Shown piece after piece: positions 35,511-47,794 of a DNA stretch of 64,000 nucleotides. The notes below the pieces were generated by a model. The model saw only the letters and a program-made list of their open reading frames with translations, did no database searches and had not been told where the DNA came from. The position numbers were made by a program, and so were the translations under genes. Origin of the DNA: Tubiluchus corallicola (taxonomy: Eukaryota > Priapulida > Priapulimorpha > Priapulimorphida > Tubiluchidae); the NCBI GenBank assembly GCA_030141605.1, contig JAQGDQ010000033.1:124001-188000 (forward strand), in the 5' to 3' direction. How positions within the stretch are numbered: position 1 is the stretch's first letter; every line of letters starts with the position of its first letter.

Positions 35511-36103
35511 TGTCCTTGTTTATTTAATAATAATAATTACAAACGTCAATACACGTTGAATAATTTATTATACATCTGATACAATGAAAGAAGTTTATTC
35601 TGCGCTAGAAGAATTAATATTTGCCAATATTAATCTTCTTTGAAGAGAAATAAGCGCACTTTTTAGGCGATTCCAACATTTGCTTAAGGTGTATCATTTT
35701 TTATTTTGCCTTGCTTCACACACAGGTGATCCTTTTCCTCCTTCTTGGACAAATAATTGCTTTCCAAACGGGTTAGTGAGTTGGGTGCCCTACATAGTTT
35801 CTCTCTTTAAAACATTAGATATTTAGTTTAATGTTATGATGATATTTATGGAGCTAATAATGATGATGATATTGTTGTAAAAATACATTTGTAAACTGGC
35901 ATCGTTATTATAGAGTTGCTTTTTTGCTAAAACAAATTTAGTTTTAAGTTTTATTATGTCATAAATCTCGATACTCGGCAGAAATCGCTAGTGTCCGACT
36001 TGGGCTACCCATGTACGATACTGTTTTTCCGCAAATTTCGCATATGCGTTTTACCGGAAGAATCCTACTTCGGCTATTGGCTTACTCGGCGCCCTACAAT
36101 CAA

Positions 36104-36524
36104 AACTGCAATGTGGATGGCGAAATCTTTCAAACTGTGTCGGTCTAGCTGTTGATTCATTCCGAATTTACTTAATCAGAGTATGTGATACAGCTACGCC
36201 TACTCAGAACGTAACAGATTAGTTTATCTTTCAAAGGCATAACTCATAGGGACCTAGAGATGAACTCGGTTGCTGTCCCTTCTTAAAACTGTTGACAAAT
36301 AGTGCTTCAACAGTTGCTGCTGGCAATTTGTTTCAAAGGTTGATGACATGGGAGGCAAAAATGGGACTGAATATTAATTGGTCCATCAAAGAGGAACGCA
36401 AAAATTTAATGTATAGTTCAGATGGGTAACCACGCAAGGGTATAGAGAGACGGAAAAAGAAATTTTCTGGAGGATGTAAACCCATTGACTATGTTGTAAC
36501 GTTGGTTTAGTTACAAGACCAGAC
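36104..36524. other. non-coding stretch between TIR element C and the SINE
   Basis: The segment around 36230-36480 has the look of old interspersed repeat sequence, but I could not assign it. Confidence 0.3.
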
Positions 36525-36901
<377 letters not shown>

Positions 36902-36904
36902 GCA

Positions 36905-38029
36905 GTTGATGAGATCAAAATTAATGTCTCTTTCCATTGCTCCTGACTTAATGGCTTAGAAAAGTCAGCATCCTCAGCCATATAGCCGAACACATCAGTT
37001 TTTTACTTTTTTCTGAGATCCTTTGAGTGTGGAATGCACCACCTCACACCAAGATATTAAATGCCCCAAGATGTTTAATGAAGATTTATACTCAATGCCG
37101 AGTTACTGGGTTGATTTTGAAGATAATAATTATGAAGTAGGAATATGGAACTGTACTATGGATATGCAAAAATGGCTGTTACAAAGTCCAATAACCATTT
37201 TCACACCATCTTTGAACGTTGATGAGGTTAAGTTATAGGATAACACCTGTTGCAATCATTCGATATCAGATGGTATATGGCTTTAAATCATTGGTGTACA
37301 ATGCCATTGATATTCCAGTTGATATACAGTTCGTAATATCAATTTCATGAACATAGTGCCACCAAGGATATGTCTTAAGCTATCCTACTGTAGACATTTC
37401 CAGCGTGCCATTTAAAATAGCACATTCACACTTGACAGCAGTTTGCACTGGAACCATGCGAGGAGGTTCACCAAAAAAACATGAATGAGGCACTGAGTCA
37501 AAAGCTCTCTTAAAGTCAAGATTCGGTACATCAATGCCTGGGTACAACTAGGGGTCATCAACTCATAGTGACAGTTGTTTAACTAGGTTAGCTATCATTC
37601 ATCTTTCAAGAAGTGAGTCATGCATAATGCTTTTGCATATTGTCCTAATCAGAAACCACAATACGTTATCTAAGATAATGAGCTCCATGCACATGGTGAC
37701 GACTAACACTACCGATAATTATGTGTCTTATGTTATCACAAGATGGGCAAGCAGAGCACTGTTTTTGGGTTAGGAGTGATGTTCTTATTTTGAGTAATGC
37801 CTGACGAATCCAATGACTTAGCAAAAAAGTAGCAGTAAGGCTATCCAAATTTGCAATACACAAGACTGCAAGATGACAAAATTGTGGATATAGTCAGGTC
37901 CAATAGCCTTGAAGGTCAATCAGCTTTAAGTAAACATTGCACATTGAGAACTCAATATTACTGAGATTATTGGCATTACTCCTGCTGCTGCTATTTATTA
38001 CTGCTGCTGAAAATAAATAAAAAAATAAA
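36905..38029. other. unassigned stretch
   Basis: A minus frame at 37863-37666 contains CSACPSCDNIRHIIIGS, which resembles a zinc knuckle, and a 71-codon plus frame lies at 37023-37238. Neither could be placed in a family. Old transposon sequence is the likeliest content. Confidence 0.3.
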
Positions 38030-38530
38030 TATAAACCAGACTCTTACATCCAACCTCACAACGTCTCTACATTAAGTCGTTAAGAAACGTATTGCCAATA
38101 TTTTGAAAACAATAACCAACCCACACACTCCTCATCCGAACCGCTTTCCCAAACAACCATTCGTGTAGTTTTCATAAAAATACGACTTAAGAAAATATTC
38201 AGCCACATTCACAAATTCTGTCTAATTCATCCGGCTTCCATCTAAACAGTGGGCTAATATTTATTCCTGAAGCTCCAATTCTTGCCTTAATTCATTATTG
38301 TACATATCATTCACCCTATTCGCTCGATTTATTAACCATAATGTCTCTCTCCCAGCCATAGAACAGCTTTCAAGTTTCTTTTTCAACAATTGTAAATCTT
38401 TTTCTCTTAAATTACATTCAATTAAATCATTCAGTCCTTTTCACTGAGATTTACATCCGTGATTTTCTCTAAATCATTACAACTTAAATCACAAGGGTTC
38501 AATTCAATTGTAAAATCGGTTTTATTTGCA
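38030..38530 (-). pseudogene. decayed unidentified coding sequence
   Basis: The minus strand gives CDLSCNDLEKITDVNLSEK and, after a one-base frameshift, LNDLIECNLREKDLQLLKKK, then CSMAGRETLWLINRANRVND and NNELRQELELQE before a stop. The amino-acid mix is protein-like across about 100 codons and then falls apart. I recognise no family. It lies beyond the 3' end of the LINE at 39050-42235 and may belong to another mobile element. Confidence 0.4.
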
Positions 38531-39049
38531 CAAATACATACAATGTACAGTGGCAAAGCAATACACGTTAAATATTACATAAACCGAAAAAAATTACAAT
38601 AGGCTGTGTGTAAAGTTATTTTCATATACAAATGTTAAGATATGGTATACTGATACAAAAATCACAGTGGCGTAAAAATGGTATAATTTAGCAATGAAAA
38701 AAAGAAAAATGACTTGAAAATAGTAAGTATTTGTACCAGCTTTTTAAATGAAAAATTATAAAAACAACATAATGAGAGTTGAAATTATTTGGTTAGAGTC
38801 TAGTGCCAAAATGCTGATTTCTTCTTCCCTAGGAACTGGAGTTGTTGCCAAAAGTTTCTTGCTTTGATGTCATTGTAACCAGAAAGTCTACAATAAACAA
38901 AGAAACTGTTTTAAAAACAAGGCCTACAAAAAAGCAAAGAAACAGTATTAAATCAATTAACAACTATACATTATGCAATACAAAACTGTACCTAGATATT
39001 AAAAAGTCTCAGCTCTTGAGTACTTGAGTTAACATTGAAAAGGTTCAAC
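38531..39049. other. unassigned stretch
   Basis: A plus frame of about 60 codons at 38842-39027 is basic but has no family resemblance. Nothing else was seen. Confidence 0.3.
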
Positions 39050-42000
39050 AAGGTGTAGCCAGTGTTAGCTTTTTGTTTTTCTTATTTGGAAGTTTTTAAA
39101 TATATATTCTCCAAAATGAATTATATTTTGTTGAACACTACTGTTAAACAGCCACATGAGAGAGGTGGTATTTGTAAAGAAAAAAGTTAGACTGTGAAGT
39201 TCATTTTCGTAATTTGTTTTATTTTCAGCAAAAAGTAGGCAGTCATAAATAAAGTGCATTTTGTCTTCTATTTCATGTTTTTAGGTGAGGAATTTGCACA
39301 ATAATTGTATTTTCGTTCTTGTCCTGGTGTTTTGGTATAACGAGCAGTTTCGATTTCTATATCATGATCACTCACTCGGAATTTAAGTAATAGCTTGTCT
39401 ATGATTTTTGTCCTTAATTTTGTATTTGCATTTTAACCATACTGTAAAATCTGAGCTGGTTGCAGCCCCCTTTTTCCTATCATCATTATGAATTTCGCTA
39501 AAAAATAGATTTTCATATCCCACTTTTAGAATTTAGTTCAGGTTTTTGACTTTCTGAGTTATTGTCACTTATTCATTCTCAAATTCTGATGTATAGCTTG
39601 GGATAAGTTTCCATGAGGGCGAGAATAGAGCTGTGTGATTCAGAAACGAGGTGTTAAATATAGCCTTTCTGGGTTTGTGGGCGGCAGTCAAGCCAAATTT
39701 GTAATCTTTTTGCTGCTGCGATGAGAAGGTGATATAAACCCAGTTCAGCCCATTCCATGTTCGCAGAAGTTTCTTAATGTCATTGCTGTCAATTTTATTT
39801 AGTTTTTTAACATAAGCGTTTGTGCAAATTTCACAACCATATATTGTAATAGGGACTATTAATGTGTTAAATAGGAAAATTAGTGTAGTTAATGGGAAAC
39901 TGCTGTTAAACATTAGAGTTTTTATTTCAAAGAGAGCTCTAATGCTGTGCTTTCTCATTGTTTCTACGTGTTTATTCTGTATTCCTGTATATTTAACACC
40001 CCTAGATGTTTTGCCGTCTTTAGTGTCTCTGAGTTCATCTGGAAGGTGGCATTATATATGATGGTGGCCTTTTTCCAGATACCACTATTTTTGTTTCTTT
40101 TTGTAGTTGATTTTTAGGTGGTTTTCTGCAGCATACTGTGAAAATCGTCTGCATACTGCAAGCACTTTATTACTATTTCATTTAATATTGGAGCTTCATT
40201 ATTGGGGAGATCATTTATGTACAAGTTGGAGAGTGTTTGACTTAGGTTATCACCTTGTCATACACCTGTTTCTGTATTAAAAAATGAAGAAAACACAGAT
40301 TCTTTTTCATAGAATATTTTGACTTCATGTACATATTCTTTGTTACTTGCATTATATCAGTATCAATGCCACACTGCTCCAGTTTCTTGAATAATAGATT
40401 ATGGCTCATTTTGTTGAATACAGTTTGAAGTCAACGAAGCAGGAGTACAAATATGTGTCAGCCAGAAAAAGTTGTTTGTGTAACAATATGGCATTTAGCA
40501 GTAGTAGTAGTAGTAATGATCGGTTGTTTGTGAATTTTTTCAAAAGCCAAATTGAATTTTTGATAGAAGATCATTTTGTTCCAGGTATTTAATTTATTCT
40601 GTCATTTACAATTGAATTAAATCGCTTTCCTAAGCATGAAATTACTGAGATGCCTCGATAGGGTCAGAGGCCTCACCACCTTTGACAATTGGGGTTAAGA
40701 CGATTTTGCATCAAAGCTCTGGGTATTCCCTTTTTTATAAAATTAGGTTCATAAGTTTTACGAGAGGACTGTCCAAGACAACTGATGCTGATTTTATCAT
40801 TTCGTTTGAGAGTTTGTCAATTCCAGTACTTTGCCACATTTTGGATTTTCTATTTGCACTTTTAATTTTTGTATAGAGATTCTAGATTTACGCATCTGAA
40901 GATGATGCAGTTTTGGTAGTGATGTATTTATAACGGAATTTTCCATGTTTTGCAAGCTATTGATTATCTGTGGTATTGTATTTTCCTTATCTTTGTAGAG
41001 TACTCTGTAGTAGCTGAATAGTTTTTCTATTGGAATTTCTAATTTTTGTTTCTTGTCATTTCGGCAAAGTTTGTTTGTTCCATTCCAAAGGTCTCGAGGA
41101 TTGCTCCTTCTTAGATCATTTAACTTCTGTATTGTTTGTGTCATAATTTGTGCTTTTATTTCTTTTTTTGGTTACTTTTAGTTGTTTGACACTTTTTGCG
41201 ATCTCAGAAGTTATTGTAAGGATCTTTCTTTAATTGTCTATTGAGGCAATTCATCAGATTTTGAGACGATCTTAACTGAGGTGCTTTGCATTTTTGTCTA
41301 TTTGTGCTATTGCTATTTGACCTACACCTGACTGGTACTACGTAGAAACTGTTAGCATGGTGAAAAATATTGGTTATGTAGCTAAGGGCCTCATCCAAAT
41401 TTTTGTAACAAGTATTTGTGGAATGCAAGATTTTGGATTGGATATATTCAGTTTGCAGTGTAGTATGGAATGTTTGGTTTGAGTATTCTTCCCATTTGTA
41501 CTTTTTGTAACTGGAGAGTTGATTATACAACAGTGGTTTAGCTATTTGTACATTGTGATCTATTCTTATTTTAAATTCCAATTTGCAATGATCTGAAAAG
41601 CTGCCGTGCTTTCCCACAGCAAATGTTGTTATATCGTTGTAGGCGTCCTCACTGATCAATACATAGAGTACTACACTACAGCCACTGTGAGTGAAACAAG
41701 TAAAGTTTCCCATGGAGTCTCCCGGGTTTCTTCCATTTAGTATTCTAATTTTAGTGGCTATTGGCAGTTCAATAAGTTTTTTTTAGCAAAATTGTTCATA
41801 CTGTGCCTTTCGGGTAAGGTCTTGTTGTTTCTTTAGATCTCACTCTCAGGGCCTGGTGCTACATATTTGTCCTGGTTGTCTTCAATATAATCTGCAAGGT
41901 TTCCTGTCCTTGTATTAAAGTCACCTATTGATCCCTTTGCTGCAAAAGCAGCAATTTCTGATTCAAGTCACTCTGTTTTAGCCAAATAGAGAAATCATAC

Positions 42001-42235
42001 CTGGTATTCATGTGAGTTATTTTATACCTTGAAATTTTTTTGTAGTGTATTGCAAGTCCCCTGTGGCTATTTAACGCTGAATGTCTTACAGAAAATCCTA
42101 CAATATCGTGTTTTTTAATGTTTCTGACAAAATCGGGATCATTGAATTTTGCATCTATACCTTCATGGACGTTCCATGAAGCAAATTTAACCATTTCCAT
42201 AATAACAACATTGGCCATGGTGGCAAACACACAAA
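39050..42235 (-). mobile_element. decayed LINE with endonuclease and reverse transcriptase, no ORF1
   Basis: From right to left on the minus strand: endonuclease start VKFASWNVHEGI with KKHDIVGF (42230-41925); endonuclease end SFSDHCKLEF (about 41610); linker and RT entry (41144-40797); LTPIVKGG (about 40690); CFVDFKLYS (about 40440); GDNLSQTLSNLYINDLPNN (about 40255-40200); LIVPITIYGCEI (39958-39569); and a C-terminal EDKMHFIYDC block with FGEYIFKNFQIRK (39290-39065). Many stops and frameshifts are present. It differs from the LINE at 30750-35505 in its C-terminal blocks. Confidence 0.82.
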
Positions 42236-43447
42236 GTTAAAAATCATTTGAGATTTCCCGTATTGTAATTGACCGATTGATTATGTATTAAAACTATTAA
42301 GTGTTGAGTATAATTATAGACATTTAAACTTATGTACTGGGCAAAGACGAAGTGCATAATGACGATTAATCACTGCAGAATCTATTCATGCAAATAAGAT
42401 GTGACGGTGGGAGTTGTAGGGCAAGTACCTGGGATGAGCGGATCGACTAATTTCTTGGTCTGCATTTGGTCCACTTCATTTTCATAATAAATCCATGGAT
42501 CCAATTCGATTCTGCAAAAAAGATGGTCCAATCGAGTCTGCGGTACTGTGGTCCGCTAATCCTGGATCCATCTGTTCAATGCATTTTATCTGGGAAATAC
42601 TTTACCTCCCTCTACACGATTTGAGTGCTGATATAGGCAGCTTGTACTTCAGTCCGATCTCTTTATACCATCCACTTTGGGATGGGAAAAAAGTTCATGT
42701 TATTGCTAGTTTGGCATTATAAATGAGGTGTGTTAAATCTTTGTCATAAACGAATCACAAAGCTGGCAGTTTTACACAGTTTAGAATCCTCAATTTTTGC
42801 TCTAAAAGTTAATGAATCAAAGAAAATTATTAATTAATCATTTGTGAATTATTGACTCACTCAGAATCAATTAATTTTTATTAAGAACTTTTTTGTTGTT
42901 TTTGTGGGCCTACTGCTCCATTAATCGTTTAATCATCACTACAAATTTAGAAATGTAACTGCAAGTATGACTTTTAAAGCAAAGAATGTCACAAAAAAAA
43001 TTAAATTATTTTGGCATTTCAAACGGAACATGTGTGCAAAACTAAAAAATGTGATATTTTCCATTTGAACGTATATATTAATTTGCCTGGCAGATGGCAG
43101 GTAATGAAAACCAGTATAACTGGTTAATTTTATATATATATATGAATATAGCCGTTTTATTCCTGGCCATTGCACAGGTGGTAAACAAGTTTAGTGTTAC
43201 AAATGTGGGCAATATAATGAGGTTTGACTGTACATGCAAATTTGTCTGCCTGTGTTTTCCAGGTGCGAACTGTGGTGCTACTGATTATATATTGTGGTAG
43301 TGAATTCCATCTGTATACATAAACAATGCCATTGTTATAGGTTGGCATTTCATTCCTCGTGTTTGTTTGCATTCTTCATTTTGCCTTTTAGACTGCTAAT
43401 AAATTATCTTTTAGCTTTCAGAAGTTTCCTAAATTATTGCACCAGAA
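42236..43447. other. intergenic region upstream of NHEJ1
   Basis: No gene recognised. A short TA run lies at 43131-43145. The 75-codon plus frame at 42495-42722 shows no family features. The NHEJ1 promoter should lie near the right end. Confidence 0.4.
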
Positions 43448-44455
43448 ATGACAGAGCTGTCAGATTTCACCTCTTGGCGTCGAGTTTGGCTTCCTGACAT
43501 AGATACCACACCATGGAGAGCTTTTCAAAATATTGTGAATATTCAACATGATTGTAAAAGCGGCCCAAAACTAGTGAAACATTTATTCAGGGAAGACTCA
43601 TACTTAATTTTATGGTTCTACAACAGTTGTATGTGGAAATGTGCTGCATCCGCTGAAGAAATAATATTGTTGAATAAAAAACTCAATCCTTATCTAGAAA
43701 CACCAGTCAAAATTCTTTTGCGTGACATTGAGGCAACGCTGACTGATAATGCAAGTGATGTTCCTTTTAATGCTAAAGAGAGTGACGGCACTCTCTTGTT
43801 CAGTTTCCAGTCGAAAGTTGCAGGTGTAAAATTTGCTTGGGAATTCATTGCTGTGAAGCAAGACAACTCAATGGTGACAGATCATCTTGTTGTTCCATTA
43901 ATGGCAATGGTTAATCAACTAACTCAGCATCAAATGAAACTGCAAAAACTGCTGCAAGAAAAAGATGCAGAACTGCATGATCTCAGACAACAAAAATCGA
44001 ATGAAAGTTCAAAGGCCATTGTTCAAATAACAAACTATTCTCCTCAAAAAATAATAAATGAAACTGAACTTTTGTCAAAGTTAACAGAACTGTTTTCTTC
44101 TTCATGTTCTCAGGCTTTATATAAAGAAATTATGATTAGGAAAGCTTGGCTGTCTACGTTAACTGAAAATCAACTTCATTGTGATATAAGGCATGCAACA
44201 GATGATCCACCAGTGGCAGGCCCAAGTGACGAGTCATGGAATACTACATCACGATTACCAACATCTCTAATAAGCGAAGTATGCCAAACTGTTTCATTAT
44301 CACCAAGCAAATCTTCTGAGGTTAGTCCACACTCTGAAGGGAGCACAAGGAAACAAGAAAGTGAGGAAATACAGAGGCGGCAAAAACTTGAGGAGAAACT
44401 GGCAGCGGAAGAAGACAAAAAATTCAGAAAATGTAAGAAAAAGAAATTATTCTGA
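43448..44455 (+). CDS. NHEJ1: non-homologous end-joining factor 1 (XLF/Cernunnos), intronless
   Basis: XLF forms filaments with XRCC4 and stimulates DNA ligase IV during non-homologous end joining in the nucleus. One exon encodes 335 residues (human 299). Residues 1-140 fit the XLF head: WRAF, YLILWFYNSCMWKC (strand core), LLNKKLNPYLETPVKILL and GVKFAWEFIAV. Residues 145-185 are the coiled-coil stalk, starting DHLVVPLMAMVNQLTQHQMK. The tail is Ser/Pro-rich, then highly charged, and ends KFRKCKKKKLF, a basic cluster plus LF like the Ku-binding motif at the end of human XLF. An AATAAA signal sits at 44654-44659, about 200 nt after the stop, followed by GT-rich sequence. Vertebrate NHEJ1 has several introns; none is visible here. 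Intron loss or a functional retrocopy are both possible. Confidence 0.92.
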   Translation: MTELSDFTSWRRVWLPDIDTTPWRAFQNIVNIQHDCKSGPKLVKHLFREDSYLILWFYNSCMWKCAASAEEIILLNKKLNPYLETPVKILLRDIEATLTDNASDVPFNAKESDGTLLFSFQSKVAGVKFAWEFIAVKQDNSMVTDHLVVPLMAMVNQLTQHQMKLQKLLQEKDAELHDLRQQKSNESSKAIVQITNYSPQKIINETELLSKLTELFSSSCSQALYKEIMIRKAWLSTLTENQLHCDIRHATDDPPVAGPSDESWNTTSRLPTSLISEVCQTVSLSPSKSSEVSPHSEGSTRKQESEEIQRRQKLEEKLAAEEDKKFRKCKKKKLF

Positions 44456-44653
44456 ACATTGTAAAAAACTGCAAATTGCACAGATATCCAAAAAGCAATA
44501 ATTTAGCTTGGAAGCTTATTACTTGTTATTAAAAGGGCTATTTCTACACAACGAATACGCAAAGTTAAAATGTAATCAAAAACAAACAAACTGTATTATT
44601 TAGTTAGATGCCAAAAACCTGTGATAAAATTCTGTACTGGTGATTATGTAGAA

Positions 44654-44659
44654 AATAAA
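44654..44659 (+). promoter_or_regulatory. polyadenylation signal of NHEJ1
   Basis: A canonical AATAAA hexamer about 200 nt after the NHEJ1 stop, followed within 60 nt by a GT-rich downstream element. Confidence 0.7.
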
Positions 44660-44719
44660 ATTTGTCTTTAGAATGGCTGGAAGTAGTTTTTATATGTGTT
44701 GTGTTTTGTCTTATTCACT

Positions 44720-45529
44720 TAGTCTCTTTCCCTTCTTTTTGGAGACTTTCGTGCTTTATACATAGAGTTATAATGATTTTTGTAGTTGCTTATAAGTGTG
44801 TTCTCAGTTCTCACAGTTATGATTGATTTTTCATTATCGACCAAAGAACAACACACTGACAATCGAACTTTATTATCTGGGGCTTCACCTCATAGGACTA
44901 ATGGTAAAACTAGAAAGGTTTACCAAGTATAACAGGTAACCTGGCCTAGAAGACCAGCAATTATTATTTCATAATTGTTTTATGACAGTTATACTTTGTT
45001 ACTCTTGAATTAGGAACATTCAGCTATTAAAGGCAAAATGTCTATCCCAATTAAGCCAAATAGGAAAGAGCATAAGTAATTATAGCATATTAGTTTGATT
45101 TTCCTTTCATCCATAAGCAACACCACAAATAATTAGGACCTAATAGTTTGGTACTTCTGTAAAAAAGCGTACCCTATTTTCAATTGTGCAAAATCTTCAT
45201 AAATCTCGTTCCATTAATTTTTTATAATTTTGATTATAAGTTCATGAATGCCACAATGACACCAGTTTTTATAGGTATTCTAAGTAGGTATGACACCACT
45301 TTTTAATCTTGTTTTTATTGTATTGTACTATTTGTTTCAGAGAATAAATCTGCAAGATGGAATGCCATGGAATCAACACCTGCCTTACATATAAAGACCA
45401 GAATATGCATTAATATTAGGGAATTACGTAGTAATATATACATATCTATGGGCGAAAGACCAAACGACAGCGCGAAGATCTCCCCCGCATAAGGTTTCGT
45501 AATTTTGCACGGATGATGTTGTTGGGAGC
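44720..45529. other. intergenic, nothing recognised
   Basis: AT-rich sequence with no coding resemblance between the NHEJ1 3' end and TIR element D. Confidence 0.4.
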
Positions 45530-46241
45530 CGAGTGGACCAGAGCGCCAAGTAGACCACTTGATGCGCTAAAAGTAGTGTCCTACATGGGCAGCCCAAGTA
45601 GGACACTAGCGATTTTTGTCGAGAATCGGTAATTTTGTCAAATTTTTGAAAATTCTGTGAAAGTTTCTTCATTTTATTATAAAATAGCAAAACAGAAATA
45701 ATAGCAAATTTAAAAATAAGATAGATGCTGCTAAGCCTTCACAACACCAAAACGTAATTTTTAACATTTAAGAAAAGCAAGGATAATTAGTTTTAATATT
45801 ATCAGTAGTATTGTAACATGTAGGACACATAGATTGCTAGAACGTTTACTTATAAGAAAACAATTATTTGCCCAAGAGGTAGTGAAACGGATCGCCTGTT
45901 TGTGAAGTGAGACAAAATCAAAAATGATATACCTTAAACAAATTTTGTATTCGCAAAAAAGTGGTTTTTTTCACTTCAACAACATTAATATCGAAACCAA
46001 ATTTAATATTGTCCGTTCTACCAGCTCAGAATAAAATTCTTTTATTTTATTAGATGTATAATAAATTATTCAACGTGCACTAACGTTTTTAATTATTATT
46101 ATTACATAAACAAGCACAACGGACGGTGTCAGTACACTTAACGACTCAATTCGCGACCTGTCTCTAGTGTCCTACTTGGGCAGCCCAAGTAGACCAATTG
46201 GTCTACTTGGCGCAGTGGTCCACTCGGCTCCCAACAGATGT
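45525..46241 (+). mobile_element. TIR element copy D with perfect 5-bp TSD
   Basis: The body 45530-46236 begins TGTTGGGAGCCGAGTGGACC and ends with the exact inverse of that sequence. Similarity between the ends extends for about 100 bp. GATGT is directly repeated on both sides (45525-45529, 46237-46241). Near each end the sequence folds on itself (CTACTTGGGCTGCCCAAGTAG). The interior is AT-rich and non-coding. This is the cleanest copy of the family. Confidence 0.93.
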
Positions 46242-46925
46242 TTTTGGTTGAGTCAGCATAAGTGTGTCAGTATCAATTTCTGAGTTATGTCGACGTGTAG
46301 TTTTATTTAAAGCATCAGTCATTACCTTTTATGTAGAAGTGTAAGCTATTTTGTTTTTTATGTATGGTTAGCGCGATTTTGAAGGTAAGTTATTTTATAA
46401 TTGTGATTGTGCTGTATAAATTTATAATGCTAGTAAGTAGTAGTAGTAGTATCTATTAATATAATCTGGCTACCACCGTGTACAAAAATAAGAAAGTTAC
46501 AATTCACTAACGAAGCGAGTGGCTGTGGACAAGAAATCATTGCACGTGCAAGCACTTTTAGCATAACCAATTTATTTTTTCTTTGTTTGTTATCGCTACT
46601 TTGGTAACAAGAGACGCAAGCTATTGAACTAGTGCAGCTTGTCGATAATAAACTAATTACTTTTTGGTATTATTATGGGAATTCTGGGCATTCTCTCTTG
46701 CTTGTTTCAACAGCGCAGTTTCAGAGTGTATTTTTTAGACTTGTGAGTCTTCCAAGATAAAAAGTAGAGATTTTTGCATATATTTCGAGTCGCTGTTTAT
46801 AACTCAACTGTGACAGCATGGACAAACTATAAATACCATCATTAGAAAGAACAGCTAAGGATTAACGAAAATTAAATTTACTGTTTTGGTAATCCTACAC
46901 CTTTTATATTCATTATATATGTATA
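46242..46925. other. intergenic, nothing recognised
   Basis: Contains a short (AGT)n run at about 46436-46451. No gene or repeat family was identified. Confidence 0.4.
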
Positions 46926-47561
46926 TGAAGGGCGAGGAGTACACCACTAGCCGAAGTAGGACATTTCTGCTAAAGCGCATGTCCTAAATTTGCGCAAAAG
47001 CAGTGTCATACATAAGCAGCCCAAGTAGGGCATTAGCAATTTCTGACGAGAATCGAGATTTATGACATAATAAAACATAAAACTCAATTTGTTTTAGAAA
47101 AAAGTAATTTTACAATAATGATGGATAGTACTTGACAGTTTACAAATGTATTTTTTACAACGATATCATCAATATTTTTAGCTCCATTAATATCATCATA
47201 ACATTAAATTAAGTATCTAATGCTTTAAAGAGAGAAACTATGTTGTGAACATAACTCGCTAGCCCGTTTACTTAGTAGAAAACAGTTATTTGTCCAAGAG
47301 GGAGTGAAAAAGATCACCTCTCTGTGAAGCGAGACAAAATAAAAAATTATATACCTTAAGCAAATGTTGGAATCACCTAAAAATGCACTTATTTCACTTC
47401 AAAGAAGATTTATATTGGCAAACATCAATTCTACTAACTCAGAATAAGATTCTTTGATTTTATCAGACGTATAATAAACGATTCAACATGTTTTGACATT
47501 GTCTCTAGTGTCCTACTTTGGCTAGCCCATATACGCCAATTGTCCTACTTCGCTCCCAACA
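46926..47561 (+). mobile_element. TIR element copy E (empty site for the hAT insertion)
   Basis: The left end TGAAGGGCGAGGAG is diverged and the right end is CGCTCCCAACA. The interior aligns with copy A and contains the uninterrupted target of the hAT-like insertion (around 47212-47232). It sits in a TA-rich microsatellite, so its target duplication cannot be judged. Confidence 0.8.
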
Positions 47562-47605
47562 TATATATATATATATATATACATGTTATATATATATATT
47601 ATAGT

Positions 47606-47639
<34 letters not shown>

Positions 47640-47655
47640 GTATTTTAATATATAT
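47562..47655. repeat. compound (TA)n/(CA)n microsatellite
   Basis: Alternating TA tracts flanking a (CA)n run of about 18 bp, directly after TIR element E. Confidence 0.92.
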
Positions 47656-47794
47656 AAGATATGTAATATAATGCCACTGTAGTCTATACCGAGAATGGCC
47701 AAAGTAGCTAACAGTGACTTGTAAAGCTGAAAGTAAGAATAATTGTGAGCTCTTATTCATCCATCATTCATCCATCATCTACATGTGGCATTAA

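Larger units (their letters stand above)
30468..36098 (-). mobile_element. TIR element copy C, split by a LINE insertion
   Basis: The left piece (30468 to about 30573) starts TGTTGGGCGCCGAGTAATTC and the right piece (about 35500 to 36098) ends GGCGCCCTACA. Perfect 5-bp direct repeats ATCAA flank the whole interval (30463-30467 and 36099-36103). The two pieces align, in reverse orientation, with copies A and D. This shows that one element was interrupted by the LINE at about 30750-35505. The 180 bp between 30574 and 30750 is not LINE and has no counterpart in the other copies. Confidence 0.83.
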
